Source of the DNA: a virus
Length of the DNA: 27,465 nucleotides
Reading direction: 5' to 3' (one strand)
Virus record (IMG/VR): IMGVR_UViG_3300012005_000028
Span: 7,784 to 35,248 of that record
The notes beneath the pieces were generated by a model. The model saw only the letters and a program-made list of their open reading frames with translations, searched no databases and was not told the origin of the DNA. Below are positions 1 through 8,487 of the stretch, in pieces. Positions within the stretch are counted from its first letter, which is position 1. The number at the start of each line of letters is the position of its first letter. The position numbers were made by a program, and so were the translations under genes.

Positions 1-808
1 TAAATGCGACGGTGGTGTAATCAGATTTTGTGAAGCCATTCTGTACTGTAGTGGCGTCTCCACCAGTTTCAGCATAGATGTTTGTTCCGTCACAATACAA
101 TGACATCGCCGCGCCTTGCGGAACGATAATCCCTGTTCCCGCTGCGGTTTTAACTGTCCGTGTAAATGCTCCGCTAGTATTATTTACGAATGTATGCTGA
201 CCTGCAATCGATGGAACTATTACGTTCTGGTTCGTCGTTACAGCGCCGGTCATATTGATTAACGCCGCGCTGTATTGGGTATTCGTGAGTACTGTGTCTG
301 AAGTTGAAGACACAGCAACGCTTAGGACTGCCACTTGGCTACTCACCCCGGATGTGTAATACCCAGTCACCGCTGTATTTATTTTAAACGAAGCACTACC
401 GCCGGCCGGAATTGTCGTCGTGTCATTGACTGTGCCGTCCAGCGTATTCGTCGCCGTATTCAGCGCAATAGTCACTACCCCCGTACCCGTGTTTTTGTAA
501 GATATGGTACACCCCGCGCCGGTCGCGACGGCATCGGGTAATGTGGCAGTGAGTGTGGTCGTGCATTCGACGGTGCGCATGTGATCGGCGGCGGTCGCTG
601 TGTCGTTACCAGCGATTTGGCGGCCAGAGAAGTCTAACGCGGCCACAAGGGCGACGTTCATTGCTTGGGCGAGGACGAGAGTGGGATCACCAAGTTTGTT
701 CTTCACATCGGCCCATTTTGGCACGTTTGCCGCAACGAGCGAACCGTCATCTGGCGGAGGCGAGACGTTGTAGCCGGATTGATTCTGCGTTGAGTATTTA
801 GTGCCCAT
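1..808 (-). CDS. Tail-fibre-like structural protein, C-terminus beyond window edge
   Basis: Open from an ATG at 808 to the left edge without a stop, giving 269 visible residues; the true C-terminus is missing. The protein is rich in Thr, Ala, Val, Gly and Asn. After a short N-terminal segment it shows two similar beta-rich stretches (roughly residues 75-160 and 190-255) of the kind seen in phage fibre and tail appendage proteins: alternating hydrophobic strands, a Gly-rich turn and a final aromatic (GYY, NIY). The ATG overlaps the end of the HELIE-motif gene by 11 bp, so it is the next gene of the late operon. A distal fibre or spike component is the best guess from composition and position. 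No receptor-binding or enzymatic motif is visible in the part present. Confidence 0.6.
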   Translation of the reverse strand, partial: MGTKYSTQNQSGYNVSPPPDDGSLVAANVPKWADVKNKLGDPTLVLAQAMNVALVAALDFSGRQIAGNDTATAADHMRTVECTTTLTATLPDAVATGAGCTISYKNTGTGVVTIALNTATNTLDGTVNDTTTIPAGGSASFKINTAVTGYYTSGVSSQVAVLSVAVSSTSDTVLTNTQYSAALINMTGAVTTNQNVIVPSIAGQHTFVNNTSGAFTRTVKTAAGTGIIVPQGAAMSLYCDGTNIYAETGGDATTVQNGFTKSDYTTVAF

Positions 809-1208
809 TTTCCATCAACCTCTCACATTCAGCGTTGCATTCTTTCCAGTTGGCGCCGAGCAGCCAGATGACGACGCGCTCAAAGCGACTCCCCCATTTA
901 TGACCAACTCGGTAGGGGCACCGGGGGTCAAACCCGGCTTCAACGCTACGAGGCCAGATGCCCACATCGTACTCCGCTTCAAATAGCGCGTCAAACGCAT
1001 CACATTCTTCAGTCGTAATGCCAGCGGATAGGCACATACCGACCTCGATCAACTCATGGAACAGAACTGCAAACTTATTCTGCCAGCTTATCTCTTCAGA
1101 AATGAAGATCGTAATCGCATCCCCATCAACTCGCCAGTGCCCAATTGTCGTGAACTCGTGGGTCTCATGGGGAATGAATTTGAGGTCAATTCTCTTTATC
1201 GTCGTCAT
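798..1208 (-). CDS. Conserved phage protein with HELIE motif (possible metallopeptidase-like fold)
   Basis: A 136-residue protein. I chose the ATG at 1208 because it follows a very strong Shine-Dalgarno sequence (AGGAGGTTGAAG) lying inside the end of the upstream ATP-grasp gene; a TTG two codons earlier is less likely. Near residue 51 it has FHELIE, followed by a conserved-looking GI...ECDAFDALFE segment and, later, a DPRCPYRVGH segment. This order resembles a phage family I know from other genomes (HELxE, then GI..E.vD.FD, then DP..PY...H). HExxH zinc peptidases have a second His where this protein has Glu, so catalysis is not established. The role is unknown. It sits between the ATP-grasp ligase and the fibre gene, overlapping both. 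Confidence 0.65.
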   Translation of the reverse strand: MTTIKRIDLKFIPHETHEFTTIGHWRVDGDAITIFISEEISWQNKFAVLFHELIEVGMCLSAGITTEECDAFDALFEAEYDVGIWPRSVEAGFDPRCPYRVGHKWGSRFERVVIWLLGANWKECNAECERLMENGH

Positions 1209-2613
1209 CTTCAACCTCCTTCAGAAAAGGCTTTATAGCGGCCAGGCGATTCAGGATAGACGATTCGTACTCCATCGAGAGGAAGTCAAACATCGGGCGA
1301 TAATAAATTTTCTCGAATATCACACGTTCAGCGGCATAGTACGCGCGCCCCACGGCGGTATCGAGGCTATCGGATGCCCCTGTGGCTACGCCGAGCAGGT
1401 CGTATCCGCCGACCGATACTACATCACCCTCTTCAACGCCTTCGCCTGGAGGGGCTTTTTTGATCAGATAGAAAAATGTGTTGTCGGCCACATCCTCTTC
1501 CCATTCAACCGGGATATCGTCTTTGGACGAGGCTGTTTCTTCGCCGTTGCCCTCCAAGTTAAACAGGCGTACAGCCGCGCCATATTTGTTCTTCAGCGGG
1601 TTCACGCCGTTGCAGATGTCCTCGAAAAATTTCGCTACGAATGGCTCGCCTTCGTCGCGCATGACCATCTCGGAGAACATGCCGTCCCAGCCGAATCGAG
1701 CGCTGCAAAATTCGGTGAAGTAAAAATCCTCACCGTTGTATAACAATCCTGCGTCATAAATCGCAATGCCAGGCTTCTTCTTTGCGAGGTCGTAAATTAC
1801 CTTCGGAAACGCGATTTCGTTCATTCGGCAGTGCTGCTCGGTACGAACATTCAGGCCGATTGCACCGCCCTTTTGCACGCCAATGTCACCCGCGCCCAGA
1901 GACTTACACTCCATTTCTACCAACGAATAGACGTACTCGCCGTTGTAGAAAACCATAACAGGCGTAACTTCGAGACAATTTGCGATTTTCTCTTCCAGCA
2001 GGAAGCCGCCCGTCTCGTAATTCGCACGATCCTTGAGCAGAGCTGATGTGACGATACGCTTACCTACCTCGACCTCGCTGGTTCGCGGTACGATAGCCTT
2101 CCCGGCGTTCCCGTTGCTCTTGAGCACGTAGATGCTGTCCGACTTCTCGATGTGCGCTATGCCTTCCTTAACGGTCTTGAAATTGAACGAGTCGGCTACC
2201 CGAACATCGGGGTAGTTCTTCTTCACGAAGTCTTTGGCAAGTTCACGTTCTTTCTCCATACGCCAGTCCCACTTCGTCGGGAACAGGCCACGTTTGAAGC
2301 CCATCTTACTGACGGTTTCTGCGATGTTAAAAAGATTAGAATGGTCAAAAAACACGAAATATTCGTCCTGTTTATTCTTCGGCACTTTTGCCAGCATGGA
2401 CAACACTTGACCGAAGGGCTGTTTTTTCAGTAGGCCGTCATAACAGGAGAGGCGTTGTTTCTTGAATTGAGGCGTTTCGTCATCTTTGGAATCGGGGATG
2501 CCGAGCTCAGTGACGGATTTAACCACACCGACGACGACTTTATGGCCTTCATCGATCAGATGCTTCGCGATGGGTAGCGGATACGGCTCAAGGCTGAAGA
2601 ACACGTAGATCAT
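1186..2613 (-). CDS. ATP-grasp ligase, related to phage PurD/GARS-like proteins
   Basis: A 475-residue protein. The N-terminal 100 residues look like a pre-ATP-grasp alpha/beta domain (MIYVFFSLEPYPLPIAKHL). Then come TKWDWRMEKER (about residue 113), a lysine-glycine ATP-loop segment YVLKSNGNAGKAIVP (about 163-177), the strand-Glu segment LLEEKI, and ECKSLGAGDIGVQKGG, which resembles the substrate loop of glycinamide-ribonucleotide-synthetase-like ATP-grasp proteins in phages. The family couples ATP hydrolysis to joining a carboxylate with an amine via an acyl phosphate. The C-terminus is highly acidic (EDDDDKEN). It overlaps the racemase gene by an ATGA junction, so the two are probably made together. 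The substrate cannot be read from the sequence: purine synthesis, peptide ligation or protein tailing are all possible. Confidence 0.7.
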   Translation of the reverse strand: MIYVFFSLEPYPLPIAKHLIDEGHKVVVGVVKSVTELGIPDSKDDETPQFKKQRLSCYDGLLKKQPFGQVLSMLAKVPKNKQDEYFVFFDHSNLFNIAETVSKMGFKRGLFPTKWDWRMEKERELAKDFVKKNYPDVRVADSFNFKTVKEGIAHIEKSDSIYVLKSNGNAGKAIVPRTSEVEVGKRIVTSALLKDRANYETGGFLLEEKIANCLEVTPVMVFYNGEYVYSLVEMECKSLGAGDIGVQKGGAIGLNVRTEQHCRMNEIAFPKVIYDLAKKKPGIAIYDAGLLYNGEDFYFTEFCSARFGWDGMFSEMVMRDEGEPFVAKFFEDICNGVNPLKNKYGAAVRLFNLEGNGEETASSKDDIPVEWEEDVADNTFFYLIKKAPPGEGVEEGDVVSVGGYDLLGVATGASDSLDTAVGRAYYAAERVIFEKIYYRPMFDFLSMEYESSILNRLAAIKPFLKEVEDDDDKEN

Positions 2614-3278
2614 GATTTCCCTACCACCTTCGCTATCATCACCGCGCCGGCATCGACGCAGATTGAGGGTAACTCGCCGACGAGCGGGAGTTCAGTGCAT
2701 CCGAGTATAACGCGTTCCGCGCCGTTGCGCACCATCATTTGAACGATACCGAGAATGGCGCATTGTTCACTAAACCCGGCCTTTCCCGCGATGACCTTCG
2801 CAATCACATCATCCACCAGGTCTTGCTGTTTGTGCGTCGTGCGGATTACCTCAATACCGTGTGAATGTAACGCGTGGTCGTAGAGACGTGTCTTCCGCGT
2901 ACAGGCCGACGATATGACGCCAACCTTGGTGTGTGGCTGACATACTTTGGCCGCCAGATGAATCATGTTCTTGATCTTCGCGGTAGAATCCTTCTGTAGT
3001 GTATCGAGGTAGATGTGCGCCGTATTACAGGCAATCAGAATCGTCTCGCAGCCATAGTTGTTCAGCATCGCAACGGAGGCTTGTAGCGCGTGAAGCGTCT
3101 GCTCTCCGTCTGTCACGCCAGTAGCGTTCATGCCCGTCTCGGAGATGTTGTGGAGGACAATCTCGGGGAAGTCGCTGTCATTGACAGCCCCCTTACGTTG
3201 ATACGCGCGGATGAGGGAATCGTAAAACCGAACTCCCGCCGCCGCTCCCATGCCTGAGATGATGCCTAGTTTTTTCAT
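2610..3278 (-). CDS. Aspartate/glutamate racemase family protein
   Basis: A 222-residue protein, close to the usual 225-235 of cofactor-independent aspartate racemases. It starts MKKLGIISGMGAAAG, the typical Gly-rich first loop. Both catalytic cysteines are present in canonical contexts: Cys84 in ACNTAH and Cys194 in LGCTELP. Enzymes of this family invert L/D amino acids (Asp or Glu, sometimes others) with two thiols and no PLP; the activity here is therefore plausible but the substrate is not defined. The start overlaps the lytic transglycosylase stop (ATGA) and its own stop overlaps the ATP-grasp start, placing it firmly in the virion operon. A racemase here is unusual for a phage. Confidence 0.88.
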   Translation of the reverse strand: MKKLGIISGMGAAAGVRFYDSLIRAYQRKGAVNDSDFPEIVLHNISETGMNATGVTDGEQTLHALQASVAMLNNYGCETILIACNTAHIYLDTLQKDSTAKIKNMIHLAAKVCQPHTKVGVISSACTRKTRLYDHALHSHGIEVIRTTHKQQDLVDDVIAKVIAGKAGFSEQCAILGIVQMMVRNGAERVILGCTELPLVGELPSICVDAGAVMIAKVVGKS

Positions 3279-5776
3279 TTTCTCGCGCCCTCGTGCGCCT
3301 CATCCAATACTTCTTTCGCTGTGGTCGTTTCTTTGTGGGCGGCGGCGACAGCATTATTCAATTTCTTCATCTCTGCGAGTTTTTCACTCTCTGGAATCAG
3401 TAACGCCTTGAGTCGTTTCTTACCTGATTCAGCCGCCGCAACCGCGTCCTTGAGGGCCGTTTTTGCAAGGCCATAGTCACCTCGGAGGGTATTCACAGTA
3501 TCAACCCATTTCTTGTGCTCGGATTCTTTATTCTTCTGGACAGCATCCGCCGCTGCGATGGCCGCGCCCCGTCGCTCATTTTTGGCCTTTTCCATCGCGG
3601 TATCAGCACGTGCGGCTCTCGCCCGACCATTTTTAATGTCAGCCGCCATCTTCGCTTTAGACGCCACCGCTTCATCGGCATGGAGTTGTTTGGCTCTTGC
3701 TCTATCGGCTTCAGTCCGAGCGGTACGCGCCACATCCGCCGCAGTCGGAGGCTCAACAGGGGGTTTTGCTTGTGACGCGGCCCTCTCCGCAATAACCTGT
3801 TCAGCGGTTTTCTTCACGTCGGACGGCTTCCATTCCTTGTCGGGGGTGTACCCATTCTCCGGGAGCGACTCGGCTTGCGCCGTTTTCGATAGAGGCCGTT
3901 TCGCCAATGTTTTTATGATCGGAAATGAACTGAGCGCACGCCCCGCTGCGTAGTGCGTGTTACCGATAGCCGCATGACCAGCGATTGCGGCCATCTGTGG
4001 AATGCCATTCTCACCTTTCGCTGCACGAGGATTAAAGCCGCGCATCGCTTCAGGGAAGGCGTCTGCAATTTTACCCACAGTGGCTACTCCGCCATCAAAT
4101 TTATCAGGGGCCTTACTCCACTCTTTGCCTAGGGCGATAAAATCGGGTCGACCTGTCGACGGACTCGTGATGTCTTCAATCGTCTGCGCTTTTGCAAAAA
4201 TCTTCCGAGAATCTGCAATTACGCCGACGTGTTTAATATTATCCGGATTAGCGGCGACAGAATCCGCAACCGATTCTTCAACGTGTTTGTCCAGCGCATC
4301 AGCCGCATCCAGCAAGGCCTGTCCTTCGACCTTTTGTTGTCTTGACCTGGCTTTGCCGTACTCCACAGACATTTTGTGCTTCGCTTCTTCGCGAAGGGCG
4401 CTGGCCGCTTTGAACACATCTACCGTAGGAATCGACAACGGCCTCGCGCCTCCCATACTAGCTGGCGAGTTAGCCACAACCTCAAAGCTCTTTGGCATCA
4501 CTGGAACATTGAGATTTTGGATGGTTTTGATTACATCTTCCGGTACGGATACGGTCGGGACGTCCTTCGCAACTTCTTCGCGTCGTGCGCCCTGCGCATC
4601 GCGGACATCTTGCAAGTCCTTCGTCGAGATAAATGAACTTCCGGGGTCAAGTCCGATGTCGGTTCGTAGATGGCCAATAGCGGGTTGCGCGTTCTGGTCA
4701 GAGGCAGCGTCGTGCGTCTCTTTCATTTCAAGCATCGGGCGTTTCCCAAATAAACCTTCGGGTATCACCATGCCTGCGTCATGCGCTTCCCTGACAGTTT
4801 GCTGTATCGGCGTGTAGGGAACTGGGCGAGGTGCCGGGGGTTCTTTTACTCCAGACACACTTCGAACTCCTTTCATCACATCGGAGGGAAGCGTTTTTGC
4901 GCCACTCCAGACCGCGCCCGGTGTAGCTTTTTTCACTCCGCGCACTACGCCTTTAGCCGTATCCGTCGCAATAAGTCCTGCTTGCGCAGCAACACCCGGT
5001 ATGTGTGGGATACTCGGGCCGAAACCGGGGATAGGCGGCAATTTACTTGCCTCAAACGCGGTTCCCAACGCTTCAGCTTCAGATTTACCTGCTTCAGTCC
5101 TTGGGGTATAGGTGTAACGATCTGCGAAAGACCGCATACGCGATTCTTTATTCGCGGCGGTATCGCCCGTCAGACCCCCATAAATCGCTCCCCCAAGTGT
5201 GGCCACACCGCCCGATATCGCGGCTAACCCAGCTTCCCCGGCGCCTACTATGGACTCACCGACGGTGGGCGCTGGTGTGGGTGCAGGGAGTGCCGCTGTA
5301 CCGGGTATATCGCTGGCGGTGTAAGTATGCGGGGATGACTCCGCGATGATATCTGCAAATGGGTTTGAGGGATGAACCCCGTTAGGTAGCGTCAATACCG
5401 GGTTACTAGCCGTAGGGGGGACACCTAACTTCTTATTGGCGTAGTCAACGCTTTCTTTTGGGGCTTTATTCACGCCATACTTATCTACGTTTCCTTCGCC
5501 CCAATTGTAAGCAATCAACGCTGTTCTTGCATCACCATCGTATTTATCGACTAGCCGCGTGAGATGCTTTTTTCCACCGACTACACTCTGAATGGGATCA
5601 GTCCTGTCTGTAACCCCCAAGTCTTTTGCGGTATCAGGCATGAGTTGAACCAGGCCGACGGCGCGCTCTCCTTTTCGAGTCTTTGGGCCAACAGCATTTG
5701 CGTCTCCGCTGCTCTCGTCCCTTATAACTTGGGGCATCAAACCGTCGGCAATAATTTCTGAAAAGGCGTTTGCCAT
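3275..5776 (-). CDS. Large internal virion protein with N-terminal lytic transglycosylase domain
   Basis: An 833-residue protein. Residues 10-105 form an SLT-type lysozyme-like domain: the probable catalytic Glu21 in VIRDESSGDANAVG, then AVGLVQLMPDTA and later TALIAYNWGEGNVDKYG. Such domains cleave the glycan strand of peptidoglycan. The middle is Pro/Ala/Gly-rich and probably flexible. Roughly residues 640-833 are an Ala/Lys/Glu-rich, probably long coiled-coil region. This architecture (small muralytic head on a very long body) matches DNA-ejection proteins of short-tailed phages, which enter the cell with the DNA and locally open the wall. The start follows GAGGGAATGTAAA, and the gene lies just after two other ejection-type genes. 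Confidence 0.85.
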   Translation of the reverse strand: MANAFSEIIADGLMPQVIRDESSGDANAVGPKTRKGERAVGLVQLMPDTAKDLGVTDRTDPIQSVVGGKKHLTRLVDKYDGDARTALIAYNWGEGNVDKYGVNKAPKESVDYANKKLGVPPTASNPVLTLPNGVHPSNPFADIIAESSPHTYTASDIPGTAALPAPTPAPTVGESIVGAGEAGLAAISGGVATLGGAIYGGLTGDTAANKESRMRSFADRYTYTPRTEAGKSEAEALGTAFEASKLPPIPGFGPSIPHIPGVAAQAGLIATDTAKGVVRGVKKATPGAVWSGAKTLPSDVMKGVRSVSGVKEPPAPRPVPYTPIQQTVREAHDAGMVIPEGLFGKRPMLEMKETHDAASDQNAQPAIGHLRTDIGLDPGSSFISTKDLQDVRDAQGARREEVAKDVPTVSVPEDVIKTIQNLNVPVMPKSFEVVANSPASMGGARPLSIPTVDVFKAASALREEAKHKMSVEYGKARSRQQKVEGQALLDAADALDKHVEESVADSVAANPDNIKHVGVIADSRKIFAKAQTIEDITSPSTGRPDFIALGKEWSKAPDKFDGGVATVGKIADAFPEAMRGFNPRAAKGENGIPQMAAIAGHAAIGNTHYAAGRALSSFPIIKTLAKRPLSKTAQAESLPENGYTPDKEWKPSDVKKTAEQVIAERAASQAKPPVEPPTAADVARTARTEADRARAKQLHADEAVASKAKMAADIKNGRARAARADTAMEKAKNERRGAAIAAADAVQKNKESEHKKWVDTVNTLRGDYGLAKTALKDAVAAAESGKKRLKALLIPESEKLAEMKKLNNAVAAAHKETTTAKEVLDEAHEGARK

Positions 5777-5777
5777 T

Positions 5778-7196
5778 TTACATTCCCTCTGGTAGAGCTC
5801 CGAAAGTAGATATGAACACGGGTTTTAACCCGGGGTTTGCTTTTAATTTAGCGATCGCCTTAGCTTTTGCCGCGTCATTGATCGCCCCCCAAGTGGCGTT
5901 CATACCTCCCGATCCCGTAGACGCACTCGCCCCACCAAAACTCGCGTCAATCAGTTCTTTACGCTGGTCTTTGTAAGACTGCATACGGTACGCCATTTCT
6001 TTCTTTAGCGTTGCGATCGCCCCAGCGTACTGTTCCTTCGTCATCGCCGCATTTATCAAGTCGGCGGCATGAGCTCTTGCAGAATCCGATACGGCGGTGT
6101 TGCCCATCGAACCCGACATAATTTTTGCATACTCCGTGACCAACGAGTTATTTGCAACCGCCAAGTTAGTCACATCGGCGTTACCCGCAAGACTCTTTCT
6201 TCCAGCTTGTAGCCATTTATCAAATACTGGACTGCCCAACCTATCGACCTTATCGGATAAAGACAGGGATAAATCGGCAGATTTAGTCGCAGTTTTCTCA
6301 AACGCACCGACCATCGCCTCTTGTTTGGTCAACTGCCCAAGGGCTTGTCCGCCCGCTTTAGAAATCTGTTGCTGCACCACGGCTTCCTCGGCTGTCTTAC
6401 CACTATCCCTGAGAAGTTTAGATGCCTCCGATAGAATCGCGATCTTTCCTTTGGCCCCGCCCATCCCAAGTGGAGGAAGTTGGTGCGTGATGTTATAGTT
6501 TACCGCTGCATCATGAATCGCCTCGGGTGTCATCTCTGCGCCCGCTGCGAGTTCGGATGCACTTGGTTTGCCTATGACGCCGGATTTAAATGCGGATACG
6601 GTGTCATTCGGATTCAATCGAAGGGCCGTCCATTCCCCGTCCTGCCCTTGATGCCAAGCAACGTGATCTGACTTATTCCCAGCCGTAGCCGCTTGTTGCT
6701 GCGCGGCGGCTTTCTGTGCGTCAGAGCCATATGCTTGAAGATTTGAGTCTCGGGCCGTTTGTGTCGCGGCATCGAGTTGATCTTGGGTGAAGGGTTGCCC
6801 GGTCGTAGGGTCAGTCTGGCCGCGCATGGCATCTGCTGGAGCACCAGTCGCTTGTTCCCCAGCGACGTAGTTTGCCTTACGAGCGTCCTCCGCCTGTTTG
6901 TCTTGTAAGGACAGTGTGGCCAGTTGGGCTGTTTCGGTCTTACCCACCGGCGGCCCGTCATACCCCATCTGTTGCAATGCATGATTGCCTGCCACAGGGT
7001 CAACCGCGCCAGCACTGATACCCGCGATAACCTTCTGTATCCGGGCATCCCGGTCACTCGCTATCTGCACATTCTGCGCCATTGCAAGCCGTTTCGCATC
7101 TTCGTCCTGCCGGTTCTGAGCGTCAAATGCCTGCGGCGACATTGTGCCAGCCGCCGTCCGCAATCCTGAATATAGTGCGCCTAAGAAATCAACCAT
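5778..7196 (-). CDS. Probable internal/ejection protein
   Basis: A 472-residue Ala/Gln-rich protein with long predicted helices and no visible enzyme motif. A central segment (PEAIHDAAVNYNITHQLPPL, then GMGGAKGKIAIL) resembles a region I associate with phage virion proteins of lambdoid and podovirus genomes. The C-terminus ends in an FISTFGALPEGM tail. It is preceded by GGTGGCACGAA and followed immediately by the transglycosylase gene. Its position between the Gly/Ala-rich protein and the transglycosylase suggests one of a set of three ejected proteins, like those of T7 and P22. This role is inferred from context and composition only. Confidence 0.6.
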   Translation of the reverse strand: MVDFLGALYSGLRTAAGTMSPQAFDAQNRQDEDAKRLAMAQNVQIASDRDARIQKVIAGISAGAVDPVAGNHALQQMGYDGPPVGKTETAQLATLSLQDKQAEDARKANYVAGEQATGAPADAMRGQTDPTTGQPFTQDQLDAATQTARDSNLQAYGSDAQKAAAQQQAATAGNKSDHVAWHQGQDGEWTALRLNPNDTVSAFKSGVIGKPSASELAAGAEMTPEAIHDAAVNYNITHQLPPLGMGGAKGKIAILSEASKLLRDSGKTAEEAVVQQQISKAGGQALGQLTKQEAMVGAFEKTATKSADLSLSLSDKVDRLGSPVFDKWLQAGRKSLAGNADVTNLAVANNSLVTEYAKIMSGSMGNTAVSDSARAHAADLINAAMTKEQYAGAIATLKKEMAYRMQSYKDQRKELIDASFGGASASTGSGGMNATWGAINDAAKAKAIAKLKANPGLKPVFISTFGALPEGM

Positions 7197-7209
7197 TTCG
7201 TGCCACCTT

Positions 7210-8487
7210 TCACTGCCATTGACCTGTTGAGGAATTATACTGCCATTGACCGCCGTTGGGGTTCGGGTATGAAGGCATCGGTGGCGTACTCAACCCATTC
7301 GGCCCCCCGAGCGCATTGCTCACACCAGTAATCATGTTCCCTGTGGCGGTGTTCAACTGAGTTGCATTCGCCGCACCAGCCTGTTGAGCAACCTGGCCTT
7401 TATTCATCGCAGCGAGGTTCTGATCAGCAATCGTCGTCCCCAATCCGGCCTGTTGTACGGCGGTAGTCGCCTGATTCGAGGATATCCCAGACTGAAGTCC
7501 AAGCGACTGCTGCGTGGCCGCTGCTGTTGTGTCGGCAATGGCTCGCCCGGAGTCGGTCAGGTAGTTAGTCACAGATTGATCGCCCAGTGATGAACCCGCC
7601 AGTCCGCGTTGTGCATTACTTTGCAGGAGTGCCCCATAGCCTGCCGATTGTTGCTGTCTGAGAGGGTCTACAACCGATTGGACGTATTGCCCTTGATTCG
7701 CCCCTGCCGCGCTGAACAGGCCCGCTTGCTGATTGGCTACCGTGCTCAAGCCGGTCGTTGCCGCCGTGTTCAGCGCCGGAGTAGCTGTTCCAAGGCTCGT
7801 CGTCGCTCCGTTTGCCCCAACCACGGAGGATGCCACAACTCGCCCGGTTGTTGGATCAACGACGTACTGCGAGGGGTTTACCTGATTTGCTTTTACCTGG
7901 CTCAGTGCCGCCGCGCCAGTAAGTGCTGATGTCCCCGTGCGCAGTAATGCAGCCCCGGTCGGAGCGTTGAGGAAATTCATTGCACTTTGAGGAATATTAC
8001 TCCAATCGAACGGTGTTCCTGCCGGGGCTGCGGCTTGCGCCGTAATCGCGTTTTGAACAGCCGTCGCATCCGCCTGACTGATAGCGCCTGCCGCAACCTG
8101 CCCTTGGACAGCATCCACCGCCGCTGCCGTGTTGATCTGCGCAACTGTGTACCCGGCGGAAGAATAGGCTTCTGCTGCGGCAGTCGCATCTGCTGCCGAA
8201 AGACCTGGACTGGCTGTTTGAAGGGCACTAGCCATGTCTGACACAGAAGATGCACCCGCTGAAGCAGCTGGCGCCATAGAAGACATCGCCGCACCAATTC
8301 CAGAAGCGACCCCGCCAGTCAGTCCGCCGTAGAGCATCCCTTGCCCGACACTTCCCCCAGTGACCGCCGCAATACCCCCGCCGACCAGAGCGCCTGCCGC
8401 CACGCCGCCTATGATTCCTGCCGCAGTCGCACCCACTCCTGCTGCGATAAGACCTCCACCTACATATGCTGAGACGAATGAAGACAT
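7210..8487 (-). CDS. Gly/Ala-rich probable DNA-ejection protein
   Basis: A 425-residue protein. The ATG at 8487 is preferred because AAGGAG sits five bases upstream; a GTG at 8493 would overlap that site. The first 75 residues are strongly hydrophobic and Gly/Ala-rich with repeated GG/AxxG spacing (for example GGGLIAAGVGATAAGIIGGV), a glycine-zipper pattern that could insert in or cross a membrane. The rest is Ala/Gln/Ser/Thr-rich and probably helical; the tail is Pro/Asn/Gly-rich. This looks like the small ejection proteins of short-tailed phages that form part of the channel across the envelope. Its first 28 bp overlap the end of the cupin-SET gene. Confidence 0.6.
   Translation of the reverse strand: MSSFVSAYVGGGLIAAGVGATAAGIIGGVAAGALVGGGIAAVTGGSVGQGMLYGGLTGGVASGIGAAMSSMAPAASAGASSVSDMASALQTASPGLSAADATAAAEAYSSAGYTVAQINTAAAVDAVQGQVAAGAISQADATAVQNAITAQAAAPAGTPFDWSNIPQSAMNFLNAPTGAALLRTGTSALTGAAALSQVKANQVNPSQYVVDPTTGRVVASSVVGANGATTSLGTATPALNTAATTGLSTVANQQAGLFSAAGANQGQYVQSVVDPLRQQQSAGYGALLQSNAQRGLAGSSLGDQSVTNYLTDSGRAIADTTAAATQQSLGLQSGISSNQATTAVQQAGLGTTIADQNLAAMNKGQVAQQAGAANATQLNTATGNMITGVSNALGGPNGLSTPPMPSYPNPNGGQWQYNSSTGQWQ

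Noticed and set aside
958-1743. 261-codon plus-strand frame opposite the ATP-grasp and HELIE genes
   Set aside because: It is antisense to two well-supported genes, has no ribosome site, and its composition looks like a shadow translation.
4002-4817. 271-codon plus-strand frame opposite the transglycosylase gene
   Set aside because: Antisense shadow of the 833-residue ejection protein; Ser/Ala/Cys-rich without domain features.
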